Shown here: in pieces, positions 1 to 8,276 of the stretch
Layout: every line of letters starts with the position of its first letter
Position numbering within the stretch: the first letter of the stretch is position 1
From: an uncultured Lachnospiraceae bacterium
Lineage (GTDB): Bacteria > Bacillota > Clostridia > Lachnospirales > Lachnospiraceae
Assembly (NCBI GenBank): GCA_948470905.1
Contig: CAOKQK010000031.1
Location: 1 to 36,034, forward strand
Direction of reading: 5' to 3'
DNA length: 36,034 bases
Made by a program: the position numbers and the translations under genes
Notes under the pieces: model-generated
Told to the model about the DNA's origin: nothing
What the model saw: the letters and a program-made list of their open reading frames with translations, nothing else
The model's database searches: none

Positions 1-334
<334 letters not shown>

Positions 335-345
<11 letters not shown>

Positions 346-868
346 GGTCCGTGACCACATAGCTTGCGTTCATCTGCATCAGGTTCGGCTTCAGGTGGAA
401 GCGGGTCTTGCCGGATCCGCTCCCGCCGATGACCAGCACGTTCTTGTTGATGTTGTACTTCGGCATCCTGTTCCTGCCCAACATAACACGCTCGGTCTGG
501 GTCAGCAGGATGTTGTCCTCAAACTTCGGGGCGATAAAAGGCCTGATGTCTTTTTCCGTTCCCCACCTGGTGCTGCCGTACTCCACCCCATGCCGGTATT
601 TTTTTGCGTTCTTTCCTTTTATATAGACCGCCGCCCGGACTGCTGCCGCCCCCAGGATTCCTGCCAGGAGGTCATGGGGGTTAAGGCCCGGCAGCGGGTT
701 CCTGGAGATGAATGTCCCCAGCCCCGCCAGGGCGCCCGCTGCCTTGGATACCACATCTTTACCCGCGGAAAGACGGTATGCACCGGCTGCCTTGGAGAAC
801 AGCCAGAAAAGGAACACATAGGGCAGCAGCCGGATAAGTATCTTTTTCAGCCCTCCGCTGTGCTTCAA
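335..868 (-). pseudogene. virD4: VirD4/TcpA coupling protein, truncated after Walker A by an insertion
   Basis: The 177-residue fragment starts with a cytoplasmic Met-Lys segment, has an N-terminal hydrophobic stretch (about residues 9-29), and contains the family signature VEYGSTRWGTEKDI and Walker A GGSGSGKTR at about residues 148-156. Full-length VirD4 coupling proteins are around 550-620 aa, so Walker B and the all-alpha domain are missing. The fragment ends S-Y-V-V-T-D-P-N-R-stop, where the family normally continues T-D-P-K-G. The last codons are therefore contributed by the inserted element. The gene overlaps pcfB by 4 bases (ATGA), the usual partner order in Gram-positive conjugation operons. 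As it stands it cannot couple the relaxosome to the transfer channel, so the ICE should be transfer-defective unless the insertion excises. Confidence 0.85.
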
Positions 869-1338
869 CGTTCCATCCCCCCTTTCTCCCGGTTCTTCTC
901 CTTCCCTGCGGACATTTCCCGCACCACCTGTTTGAAATGTGAAAGCATCTCCCGCAGTGACGCTTTCCCTTTCTGCCTGCCCACCGTCCTTGCCGTGTAC
1001 TCGGCAAAGGCGGCGTTCAGCACGTCCGCATCCCTGGACTTGAAAAATACCAGATAGGCCCCTTTTGCCGGGTCCTTCTTTACGGCAAAATCCACACCGT
1101 ATTTGCGGGCCACACGTTCAAAGGAGCCAATGTTTTTGCCTGTCACCTCAATGCTCTGCACCCCTGTCCCCTGCCCCACAAGTTCCTTAACAGTCTTTTT
1201 CCCGTGTTTTACGCCGCTTCCCTGTTCCGCCAGGTACTTCCGGATTGCCGCTTTCAGCAGTTCCTCCGTCAGCTTCGCCCCGGCCCTGCCCACCCGGATC
1301 ACCAGCACCACCGACTTGTCCCTTACTTCCTCCTGCAT
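865..1338 (-). CDS. pcfB: PcfB family conjugation protein (DUF3801)
   Basis: The 157-aa product begins MQEEVRDKSVVLVIRVG and matches the PcfB/DUF3801 pattern of a short beta-alpha N-terminus (LTEELLKAAIRKYLAEQ) and a conserved core around IEVTGKNIGSFERVARKYGV. PcfB is an accessory factor of the VirD4-type coupling protein in Gram-positive conjugation (known from pCF10), thought to help bring the relaxosome to the coupling protein. The C-terminus is lysine-rich and basic. The gene sits directly upstream of virD4 with a 4-base overlap, so the two are translationally coupled. The start at 1338 follows family length. An in-frame GTG at 1401, preceded by GAAAGGAGGG about 12 bases away, would add 21 residues and cannot be excluded. 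Confidence 0.8.
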   Translation of the reverse strand: MQEEVRDKSVVLVIRVGRAGAKLTEELLKAAIRKYLAEQGSGVKHGKKTVKELVGQGTGVQSIEVTGKNIGSFERVARKYGVDFAVKKDPAKGAYLVFFKSRDADVLNAAFAEYTARTVGRQKGKASLREMLSHFKQVVREMSAGKEKNREKGGMER

Positions 1339-1452
1339 GGTCCCTGTACCCGGGGCCTGCCGGTATGCGCCACGCCTGTCAATAAGGCTAATATGGCGCA
1401 CACACCGCCCCGGCCCTCCTTTCTCCCGGTATCCGCCGCCATGGGGGCCATG

Positions 1453-2037
1453 TTACCGCCCCCTGTCCTGGCTGTCCCTCTTTGTTTTCCCGGCCTCCTG
1501 CCGCCCGGTTTCTTTCCTGCAGCCCCTTATATCTTTCAGTATGCTCCCCTTTTGTTCAGCGGCTTTCCCGTGTTCCAGGTTTTCCGCTGCGGGCAGAAGC
1601 CCGTTCTTCAAAAAGGAACAGTAAGTGCCGTTCCTGCCCAGGATGATGTGGTCCAGCAGCGGGATGTCCATAAGCCTTGCGGCCTCCCATATTTTATGAG
1701 TCAGCTCCAGGTCTGCCCTGGAGGGCGTCGGGTCCCCGCTGGGATGGTTGTGCAGGAGCATGATGTTCGCCGCATTGGAAAGGATGGCGCTCTTGAACAC
1801 TTCCCTGGGTGACACCAGGGCCATGTTCACCGTGCCCATGCTGATGATCTCCATGTTGACGGGCCTGCCGTCCGCCTGCATGTTCACCACGCAGGCAACC
1901 TCCCTGTCATAACCCTCCAGCTCCATGCCCAGCAGCGCCACCGCGTCCTCCGGGCATTTTACCGGCGTATCGCTGTACAGCGGGGGCTCCGGCACCAGGC
2001 GGATGGATACCCTTTTTAATTCATGCTTATCCGCCAT
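1453..2037 (-). CDS. radC: RadC-like JAB/MPN-domain protein
   Basis: The 194-aa protein has the RadC/JAB metalloprotease signature HNHPSGDPTPSRAD at about residues 94-107, including the zinc-binding H-x-H and downstream Asp, and then LLDHIILGRNGTYCSF. RadC-like proteins are common passengers of ICEs and phages; despite the name, a DNA-repair role is not established for them. The N-terminus lacks the helix-hairpin-helix of chromosomal RadC, as usual for the mobile-element form. The C-terminal 40 residues are basic and of low complexity. Several starts are possible: ATG at 2037 (chosen; overlaps the upstream small ORF), ATG at 2043 and TTG at 2055. A GGAAAGGGGG stretch could serve the first two. 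It lies in the same operon as DUF3846 and pcfB. Confidence 0.85.
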   Translation of the reverse strand: MADKHELKRVSIRLVPEPPLYSDTPVKCPEDAVALLGMELEGYDREVACVVNMQADGRPVNMEIISMGTVNMALVSPREVFKSAILSNAANIMLLHNHPSGDPTPSRADLELTHKIWEAARLMDIPLLDHIILGRNGTYCSFLKNGLLPAAENLEHGKAAEQKGSILKDIRGCRKETGRQEAGKTKRDSQDRGR

Positions 2038-2251
2038 CCCCATCCCCCTTTCCAAGCCGCACGGTCATGATGAATTCCTCCCCGGACAGGGATTCCGGCA
2101 GGGGGCGCAGGGAAAGTTCACTCCGGCTTCCGCCCTGCCAGCCTCCCCTGTCCAATATTACCGGCTGTCCCGGTAAATCCTGCCTGCCTTTCCTGACGCC
2201 CACCCGGCTGTCCTCCCGGGTGCCCATCTGGCTGCCATCCCCGCTTCTCAT
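2027..2251 (-). CDS. Small ICE protein of unknown function (74 aa)
   Basis: This short frame starts with an ATG at 2251 that overlaps the stop of the DUF3846 gene (ATGA). It ends inside the start of radC, so it fills the gap between two operon genes by coupled translation. I do not recognise the family. The C-terminal half (RPLPESLSGEEFIMTVRLG) reads like ordinary protein and contains no low-complexity sequence, whereas the first 25 residues are Ser/Gly/Arg-rich. The support is positional: exact overlap at both ends and no other frame that covers the gap. It could still be a chance open frame in GC-rich DNA. Confidence 0.5.
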   Translation of the reverse strand: MRSGDGSQMGTREDSRVGVRKGRQDLPGQPVILDRGGWQGGSRSELSLRPLPESLSGEEFIMTVRLGKGDGDGG

Positions 2252-2730
2252 CCAATTTCCCTCCCTGCTTCCCATCCGGCTGCCCTCCCGGGCGGCGTCC
2301 CATGTTTCGTAAGCGCTGCCCCGCCGCCGTCTCCCAGTGTCTCCCACAGCCTGTAGACCGCATCCGCTGCGTCGTCCGGGTCGGAATACAATACACCACC
2401 TATCTCCATGAACTCCCCGGGCGTTGCAAACACTGCCCGGAATTCCTCCTGCTGGCCGGGCGTGAGCGAGGCAAAACTGTTCCCCTCCTCCGGGATCCCG
2501 CACAGCAGGAAAGCGCCGTGGACAGCCTCCTTTTTCCCCGGCATGCACCGGTTGGGGGGCAGGCCTGCCGCATCCTGGCGGCTCACCAGCATCACCCGCT
2601 GGGGCAGGAAACATCCCAGCTGCGCCCGGCCTCCCAGCACCGCCTCCACAGCCTCCAGTGTGTTTTCCATTCTATCCAGCCGGGGCGGCCTCCCCGGCTC
2701 CACTACCAAGACTTCCATCTTCTGGTCCAT
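2248..2730 (-). CDS. DUF3846 domain protein of the ICE
   Basis: From the ATG at 2730, with AGGAGG 4 bases upstream, the 160-aa product begins MDQKMEVLVVEPGRPP and continues with the DUF3846 pattern: MENTLEAVEAVLGG, then a strand containing a LPPNR motif (about residue 56), and HGAFLLCGIPEEG. DUF3846 proteins are small, soluble, and common on Firmicutes conjugative elements, often near antirestriction or conjugation genes; the biochemical role is unknown. The frame stays open upstream of 2730, but that extension is Gly/Arg-rich translation with no family match, so the shorter start is chosen. The C-terminal 30 residues (GTPPGRAAGWEAGREIG end) are low-complexity. It is followed with a 4-base overlap by the 74-aa ORF. 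Confidence 0.75.
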   Translation of the reverse strand: MDQKMEVLVVEPGRPPRLDRMENTLEAVEAVLGGRAQLGCFLPQRVMLVSRQDAAGLPPNRCMPGKKEAVHGAFLLCGIPEEGNSFASLTPGQQEEFRAVFATPGEFMEIGGVLYSDPDDAADAVYRLWETLGDGGGAALTKHGTPPGRAAGWEAGREIG

Positions 2731-2753
2731 ACATCCTCCTGTCTGCCTTCCGG

Positions 2754-3893
2754 CTATAAATGAAAATACAGCGGGATATTGATCCCTGTCCCCCTGCAGG
2801 TGATCCTTACCTCCACATCCCCCGCACCGTCCAGTCCCCCCAAGATACGGAACATCCTTTCTTCCTCCGCCGCCGTCTCCCGGCAGCGTTTCCTGCCGCC
2901 CTTGTCCGTGTAGGAGAAACGCATCCTGCACTGGCAGGGGATCTCGGTCACAGCAGGCCCTTTCCTGATTCCAGCCTCATATTCCGCAAGGCTGCCTGCG
3001 CTGTCTATGATCTCCTGGACCAGCCTGGAACTGCTTCCGGCAGCCCTGACACGGATGAAAAAGTTCTTTTCTTTTGTCAGTATACCGTGGAACCGCCTGC
3101 GGCTTCTCTTAAAGAACGCAAACAGCAGCCACGTCCAGATATACCGCAGTACACCTGTAGCTACTAAAACTGCCAATATGCATAATGCTGTTAATACTGC
3201 CAGCAGTTTTAAGGGCCATTGGCTGTTTTTCCCCGGTTCCCCGGATGGTTCCGCCTGCCCGGGTTCCCCGGTCTGGAACGGCTCCGTCTCCGGCTGCGGC
3301 TGTGGGGTGTCATCATCCCTGGCAGCTGTGCCGCCCTCCCTGGCGGGTCCTGTGCTTTCTGCAGGCTGTGTTCCCTGTCCTGCCTCCGGCGTGCTGCCAG
3401 CCTGTCCGCCTGCAGGTTCCTGTTTTCCTCCCTGCCCTGGTGCGTCATCCCCCGGTTCCTGCCCGGCTTCAGGCGCACCGTCCTCCCCCGGCTGTGTGCC
3501 ATCCCCGGTTCCCGTATCATCAGGAAGTGCCGGTTGTCCTTTCCCGGAATCCGGTTCTTCCGGCTGTCCTTTCCCGGGGTTTGATGTTTCCGGCTCCCCC
3601 TCCCCAGGGGATGGCTCCCCGGATTCATCTCCCGGCCCTGGTTCTTCCGGCTGCCCATTCCCGGGGTTCGGTTCTTCCGGCCTGTCTCCGGGTTCCGGTT
3701 TTTCCTGCTCCCCATCCCCGGTATCCGGCTTGTCCTGTTCTCCATCCCCCGGTTCTGATGGTGTCTGCGCCTCCCCCGCCGTGGCCGTCACCTGGCAGGT
3801 GCTGCTCCCTGCCCTGGCACAGGCCGGGAGCGGCCGGGCACAGGCGGAAAACAGCATAAGGCATACCAGGGTGCCATACAAATATTTTTTCAT
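2754..3893 (-). CDS. Secreted/anchored Pro-Gly-Glu-rich protein with a C-terminal membrane segment
   Basis: The 379-aa protein has a good start at 3893 (AAGGAGG 8 bases upstream) and an N-terminal signal sequence (MKKYLYGTLVCLMLFSACA). A Cys sits in SACA but the context is a weak lipobox. Residues about 40-205 form a highly acidic Pro/Gly/Glu/Asp-rich linker made of imperfect repeats of the type PEEPxPGxGQ. A single membrane segment follows (about residues 224-262, LKLLAVLTALCILAVLV), and then about 115 basic residues, presumably cytoplasmic. The layout suggests a cell-wall-spanning stalk that ties an outer domain to the membrane. It is grouped with three other exported ICE proteins and probably helps build a surface structure used in conjugation or adhesion. 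I do not recognise the C-terminal domain. Confidence 0.7.
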   Translation of the reverse strand: MKKYLYGTLVCLMLFSACARPLPACARAGSSTCQVTATAGEAQTPSEPGDGEQDKPDTGDGEQEKPEPGDRPEEPNPGNGQPEEPGPGDESGEPSPGEGEPETSNPGKGQPEEPDSGKGQPALPDDTGTGDGTQPGEDGAPEAGQEPGDDAPGQGGKQEPAGGQAGSTPEAGQGTQPAESTGPAREGGTAARDDDTPQPQPETEPFQTGEPGQAEPSGEPGKNSQWPLKLLAVLTALCILAVLVATGVLRYIWTWLLFAFFKRSRRRFHGILTKEKNFFIRVRAAGSSSRLVQEIIDSAGSLAEYEAGIRKGPAVTEIPCQCRMRFSYTDKGGRKRCRETAAEEERMFRILGGLDGAGDVEVRITCRGTGINIPLYFHL

Positions 3894-4013
3894 TGATCCT
3901 GCCTCCTTCCCCCATATGGCGCATATCTGTGTGCTGGCAGGCCCTTCCCCTGCAGCGCCGCCCATATGGAAAAGGCCGCCCCAAAAGGCAGCCCCTGTCA
4001 ACTCAACATCCGT

Positions 4014-4505
4014 TTATTCTGTGTATTCCCCCAGGGAAAAGGCAAAGGTAAACTCCCCTGTATAGGTATCCGGCACGGTAAGCTCCGCAGACACCCTGCC
4101 CCCTGCTTCCGTGTATTCCCCCGCACTGATATGCAGTTTCCCGGCGCCCGCCTGCCTGCCGGGATGCACCCATTCCGTGACGTCTTGCGAGATGGCCGCC
4201 TGGCAGGCCTCCCCGGTGGTGCTGCCCGTCATCACAAAGGTTCCTGCGGTGGGCCGGACGGTCACGCTCTGCCCCGGGAGGATGCTCCCCTTTGCGGCCA
4301 CCGTATAGCTCCCCTCATATTTCCCGGAAACACTGTCATAACGCAGTTCCAGGGATGCGGGCACCTGCACGGAATAGGTGCTGCCCACGGCAGCCGATAC
4401 CCTGCAGTCCCCTGTGCCGTCCGCAGTATACTCCTTTGCGTTTACGGGGATACTGCTGGCCATTGCTGCCATCAGTAACATGGCGGTAAATATTTTCTTT
4501 TTCAT
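4014..4505 (-). CDS. Secreted beta-rich surface protein, paralogue of the next gene
   Basis: The 163-aa product has a clear signal peptide (MKKKIFTAMLLMAAMASSIPVNA) and a mature part that reads as a small beta-sandwich: YSVQVPASLELRYDS, YTVAAKGSILPGQSVTV, and a final strand YTGEFTFAFSLGEYTE. The neighbour at 4737-5294 shares the same order of motifs (EYTxxGTxxCxxS, TYxVxxPAxxxL, KGxLLxxQ, DTYxGxxxFxFxxEEY). The two are therefore a duplicated pair within one operon. No sortase motif is seen. They may be pilin-like subunits or adhesins; this is inference from signal peptide, repeats of the fold and context. The start at 4505 has GGAGG about 10 bases upstream; the longer upstream frame is not supported. 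Confidence 0.75.
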   Translation of the reverse strand: MKKKIFTAMLLMAAMASSIPVNAKEYTADGTGDCRVSAAVGSTYSVQVPASLELRYDSVSGKYEGSYTVAAKGSILPGQSVTVRPTAGTFVMTGSTTGEACQAAISQDVTEWVHPGRQAGAGKLHISAGEYTEAGGRVSAELTVPDTYTGEFTFAFSLGEYTE

Positions 4506-4736
4506 CTGGTAAAACCCTCCTTCCACTTCCTGCGGCACCCCGTCCGCCGGGGATGCCGCACAACATTGTTTCCTGCAGGTTACAGATACGGCGGATTCGA
4601 CCAGGGGAGCTGCCTCCCCTACCTGTGCGCCGGATGCTGCCAGCCTGCGGCACATTTCATTCAGATACCCGGGTAAAAAGCCGCCTGCCGTGCCCAAGGC
4701 CATCCCCGGCACAGCTTACGGGCAGATATGCCCTGT

Positions 4737-5294
4737 TTAAGGCAGGTTCTTCTTCTCATACTCCTCCACACCGAAAGTAAAGACCAGCGTACCGGCATAG
4801 GTGTCCGCATCATCCACTTCCCAGGTGGTCACGGTTCCGGCGGCATACACATACTCCGTGGGGGAGATCTCCACATACTCGCCCATGTCAAAGAGCGGCG
4901 TGGTCCCGCCGGGATACCACCTGGTCTTTGACATGTTCACCGTCACGGGGAGGCTTGCCCCGGTATTCTCCCCCGTCAGCTTCCCATTCAGGTAATCGCC
5001 GTTTGTTCCCCTGGATAACTCCACCGACAGATGCGTGGGCTCCACCTGCACCATCTGGTTCAGCAGCAGATCCCCCTTGACCCCCACCTGGAATGTCCCG
5101 GAGGCCGTGCCGTCCTCCGCCGTATACGTCAGCCCCACCGCTGCCGGGATGGATACCGTATAGGTGGACGTGACCTGGCAGGAAATCTTACATTCTGCCG
5201 TCCCCTCCGTGGTGTACTCCTGTGCCGCCGCGGTCATCCCGCCCTGCAGCAGCGCCGCCGCTGTTAAAAGTGCCGCCATAATCCTGTTCCTCAT
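4737..5294 (-). CDS. Secreted beta-rich surface protein (paralogue of 4014-4505)
   Basis: The 185-aa product starts at the ATG at 5294 (AAGGAGG 6 bases upstream). It has a signal peptide (MRNRIMAALLTAAALLQGGMTAAAQ, shown by its basic start, hydrophobic core and A-A-A-Q end). The mature part begins EYTTEGTAECKIS and ends YAGTLVFTFGVEEYEKKNLP, parallel to the neighbouring paralogue. It is longer by about 22 residues, mainly from an insert around WYPGGTTPLFDMGEYVEI. The protein is expected to be exported and beta-rich. It has no cell-wall anchor motif, so it may associate with the membrane proteins encoded beside it. The function is not known. Confidence 0.75.
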   Translation of the reverse strand: MRNRIMAALLTAAALLQGGMTAAAQEYTTEGTAECKISCQVTSTYTVSIPAAVGLTYTAEDGTASGTFQVGVKGDLLLNQMVQVEPTHLSVELSRGTNGDYLNGKLTGENTGASLPVTVNMSKTRWYPGGTTPLFDMGEYVEISPTEYVYAAGTVTTWEVDDADTYAGTLVFTFGVEEYEKKNLP

Positions 5295-5409
5295 GGAAAC
5301 CTCCTTTTCTTCCCTGCCTGCTGTTATTTTTATTTTCCCCCGCACCCGGCAGGATCATGTGACGGAAGGAACGCAGGAGCGGTGCCCCTGCGTGCAAAAA
5401 CCGGGCTTT

Positions 5410-5952
5410 TCAGTCCAGGATTGCCAAAGTTGTCTGGCAGCTGCCCTGGGTAAGGCCGATATACCCCCCGTCCCCGTCCGGGTAATAGGGGATCTGGAGG
5501 AAACTCAGGTCATGCTCCCCCGCCCCCAGTGTCTCCCCGGGCACCCAGTCCACATGCTGCCCGGAGGGGATCAGGCCCGTCTCAAAGACTAGGCACCCCT
5601 CACTGTCATAGACCTCATACCGCAGCAGGAAATCCAGGTTTTCCGCCCGGTTATCCAGCTGCACCACTGTTTCGGGGCCGATGGAGGCATCCTCGATCCC
5701 GGAGAAATAGACGTTCCTGCCCGCAAGGGGGTCTGCCTCCAGTTCCGCTGCCTGCCCATCCGTGGCCCTGGTATCCACCACCAAGCCCCCTGCGGCAGGG
5801 TTTTCGCTTCCATGCCCCACAGCAACAGGGGGTTCGCTTTTATGCTCCCTGTTGCTCATGCAAAAGGCAGTGGCGGCCGCCACAATCACCACTGCCGCCA
5901 ATACTGCCAGAATCATTATTATCAGGTTTTTCCTGCCCTTTCCTTTTTCCAT
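5410..5952 (-). CDS. Membrane-anchored ICE protein with extracellular beta domain
   Basis: The 180-aa protein has a short basic cytoplasmic start (MEKGKGRKN), a single membrane segment (about residues 10-31, LIIMILAVLAAVVIVAAATAF), a disordered stretch, and a C-terminal domain (about residues 75-180) ending LTQGSCQTTLAILD. That domain alternates short strands (VVQLDNRAENLDFLLRYEVYD, FETGLIPSGQHV, GEHDLSFLQI) and probably sits outside the membrane. The start is supported by AAAGGAG 5 bases upstream. It lies between the LRR protein and the paralogous secreted proteins in one operon. I do not recognise the family; a role as membrane base or chaperone of the surface proteins is a guess. Confidence 0.7.
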   Translation of the reverse strand: MEKGKGRKNLIIMILAVLAAVVIVAAATAFCMSNREHKSEPPVAVGHGSENPAAGGLVVDTRATDGQAAELEADPLAGRNVYFSGIEDASIGPETVVQLDNRAENLDFLLRYEVYDSEGCLVFETGLIPSGQHVDWVPGETLGAGEHDLSFLQIPYYPDGDGGYIGLTQGSCQTTLAILD

Positions 5953-6084
5953 TTTTCTCCTTTCTGCCGCCTAGTAAGGTTTCTTACCCCGCCCATGCCA
6001 GGTATTCCACCCCTGGCTGTTCCCTTCATCCTGCAGATATGCCTCCATGGCTTCTCCCGGGAATGTCAGACCTCTTTTCAGGGA

Positions 6085-8058
6085 TCACTTCTGCCCGCAG
6101 CTGATCCCCAGCCTCAGCGTCCCCTCCCAGTCCCCCGGGATCCTTTCACCTGACAGGAGGATCCTGCCCGTCCCGTTATAAAAACCATCCCCGTCCACTG
6201 CGGCATCACTGCTGTCAATATCCCATTCCGTCCCATCCGCCTGGACGGACAGGGGGAGTGTCCTGCCTGTTTCCGCATCCTGCAGGGAGAACCCTGCCCC
6301 TTCCACTGTTACGGACAGGCGGTAGGTATTGTCAGGGAACAGGTATCTCACCGTGACGGGGATTTCCCCCACGATCCGGTTATTCCCCCCATCCTCCGAC
6401 AGGCTGATACTGGCCGGGACCGATACGACAAAACCGGGCGTAATTTTATAATGGTACAGGTCGTACAGACGTGTAAAAGATTCCGTGGTGGCGGTCTTAT
6501 CGCCGCACCCCGCATCCACCAGCGTCTCCGCAGCCGCCAGTTCGTCCAGCAGTTCCTGCCACTTGGCAGGCGGGTACTTTCCCCCTTGTGCCAGCGTGCC
6601 GTTCCGGATATCATCCCCCACCATCTGCACAAGTTCCTCCAGGGCGCTCAGCCTTGCAACGAAGGTCACGTCCCTGCGGACAGCCGCCCAGTCATATTCG
6701 TACTGGTATACATTCCCGATCTCCACCGTGGTGGGCGTGATCTTCTCCACGGAAGCCATGAATGCCTTGAACGCTATCCTGCGGGTGTTGTCGACCAGGA
6801 TGATATAGTCCGGGATGGTGCCCTTGTCATAGGCATCCTTGGCAAATGCGTCCGCGCCGATCACCGTCACGCTGTCCGCTATCTCTATCCGGGATGCCTT
6901 GGTGTTGGCAAATACCCTGTCGTGGATCTCCGTGACGCCCTCCATGAAATGGATGGTATAGCCGTCCGATATGTTCGCCGGGCTCGCCATGGTACTGCCC
7001 ACCTGCGACACGCTGGCAGCCCCGGTCTTCCCGGGCGTGATATAGATATCCTCCAGTTTTTTCATGTCATAAAAGGGGATGTTGAGGCTGTTGTATTCCA
7101 GATCCCCAGGCAGGGTCAGCGACGTGGCCCCCTCGCAGTGGTAGAAGGAGTAGTTGGAAATGCTGTCCACCGTGTCCGGTATGACCACTGCTTTCAGGGA
7201 AGTGCAGTATTCAAAGGCATACTCCCCTATGGTCCCCACGCTGGAGGGGAGCGTATACTCCTGCAGGCTGGAGAACCTGGAGAACGCGTACTTACCGATA
7301 TTTGTGATCCCCTCCCCCACTGTCACGCTGATGATCCTGCCCCTGTACGCCCTGTAAGGCTGGTAGTCATAATACCCGATCCCCGCCATCTCCCCGGTGC
7401 CTGTCAGTTCCAGCCGGTATGTGTCATTCCCCAGGCCGTACAGGGCAGCGATCACGTTATCGTCAAAGACTGCGTAGGTATCAAAGCTGTTATTGTATTT
7501 CCCGCTGCTGTTGCCCATGTTCCACTGCATCAGCCTGTCATCCGGGTAGACGGTCAGGCCGTAGGGGCTGGCCAGGTCCTGCACTGCGTCCGCATCACCA
7601 TAAGTTCTCCCCTGTTCCATGTCCCCTACAGCCGCACTGGCATCACTCCCGGCATCCCCTACTGTCCCGTTTCCGTTTTCCCCGGTACTTTCACTTCCTG
7701 CATCGCCTCCTGATACCGTGCCGCTCCCCACAGGATATCCGTCAGCCGGGTCATTCCCGGATACAGTACCGTTTCCTGTGGGACACCCCGCAGCCGGGTC
7801 ATTCCCGGATACAGTACCGTTTCCTGTAGAACACCCCGCAGCCGGGTCATTTCCGGATACAGTGCCGTTTTCTGTAGAATATCCTGCATCCAGACTATTC
7901 CCGGATATAACACTGCTGCTTTCCACAGAATAACCTGCGCCAGGGTTATTCCCCGGCATGATGGGATTCCCCTGCGCCTGTACCGGGCAGAGGCCGGACA
8001 CCGCAAGGCTGGCTGCCAGCAGTACTAGGGCTGCGCCCTTTCTCACAAAACCTTTCAT
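6085..8058 (-). CDS. BspA-like leucine-rich-repeat surface protein with 16-residue N-terminal repeats
   Basis: The 657-aa protein has a signal peptide (residues 1 to about 29, ending PVQAQ). A repeat region (about residues 35-115) has 16-residue units carrying NGTVSGNDPAAGC. Next come LRR_5 (BspA/TpLRR) repeats at about residues 225-330, recognised by ITNIGKYAFSRFSSLQ, VGTIGEYAFEYCTSLK and VDSISNYSFYHCEG, with a further partial repeat near residue 405 (VTVIGADAFA). The last 110 residues (FVVSVPASISL to GDWEGTLRLGIS) resemble the beta module of the two small secreted proteins downstream. BspA-like proteins mediate adhesion to host proteins or other cells. No LPxTG motif is present. AAAGGAG lies about 10 bases before the ATG at 8058. 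It is the probable adhesin of the ICE surface-protein operon. Confidence 0.8.
   Translation of the reverse strand: MKGFVRKGAALVLLAASLAVSGLCPVQAQGNPIMPGNNPGAGYSVESSSVISGNSLDAGYSTENGTVSGNDPAAGCSTGNGTVSGNDPAAGCPTGNGTVSGNDPADGYPVGSGTVSGGDAGSESTGENGNGTVGDAGSDASAAVGDMEQGRTYGDADAVQDLASPYGLTVYPDDRLMQWNMGNSSGKYNNSFDTYAVFDDNVIAALYGLGNDTYRLELTGTGEMAGIGYYDYQPYRAYRGRIISVTVGEGITNIGKYAFSRFSSLQEYTLPSSVGTIGEYAFEYCTSLKAVVIPDTVDSISNYSFYHCEGATSLTLPGDLEYNSLNIPFYDMKKLEDIYITPGKTGAASVSQVGSTMASPANISDGYTIHFMEGVTEIHDRVFANTKASRIEIADSVTVIGADAFAKDAYDKGTIPDYIILVDNTRRIAFKAFMASVEKITPTTVEIGNVYQYEYDWAAVRRDVTFVARLSALEELVQMVGDDIRNGTLAQGGKYPPAKWQELLDELAAAETLVDAGCGDKTATTESFTRLYDLYHYKITPGFVVSVPASISLSEDGGNNRIVGEIPVTVRYLFPDNTYRLSVTVEGAGFSLQDAETGRTLPLSVQADGTEWDIDSSDAAVDGDGFYNGTGRILLSGERIPGDWEGTLRLGISCGQK
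7712..7954. repeat. 48-bp tandem repeats in the LRR protein gene (about 5 units)
   Basis: Four units of 48 bp (7712-7759, 7760-7807, 7808-7855, 7856-7903) and a diverged fifth can be aligned by eye. Each contains GATACAGTACCGTTTCCTGT or a close variant and CAGCCGGGTCATT. They encode 16-residue units of the NGTVSGNDPAAG type. The two central units differ at only a few positions, so copy number is likely to vary between strains. Confidence 0.85.
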
Positions 8059-8276
8059 TTCTGTCTGCTCCTTTCCAGATTTTTCATCTGCGCTGTCTGC
8101 GCCGTTCCTCTTCCGTTCCTGACCACCCCCTTTCCATCCATGCCGGGAAACATATGGCAGGCTGCCCAGGCCGCCATATTCCCCGGCCCTTCCCGCATCC
8201 GGCAGCCCTTTTCCAAAACATACCAGCGGAAAAAGGAATATCCATCCCTGGTTCCATCTTCCTGCCGTTCCCGCCC

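Noticed and set aside
3007-4065. Long plus-strand frames over the Pro/Gly/Glu-rich gene
   Set aside because: They are antisense shadows produced by the low-complexity repeat region; the minus-strand frame has signal peptide, membrane segment and ribosome site.
6451-7713. A 420-codon plus-strand frame antisense to the LRR protein gene
   Set aside because: It has no ribosome site or recognisable domain, while the minus frame has clear LRR_5 repeats and a signal peptide.
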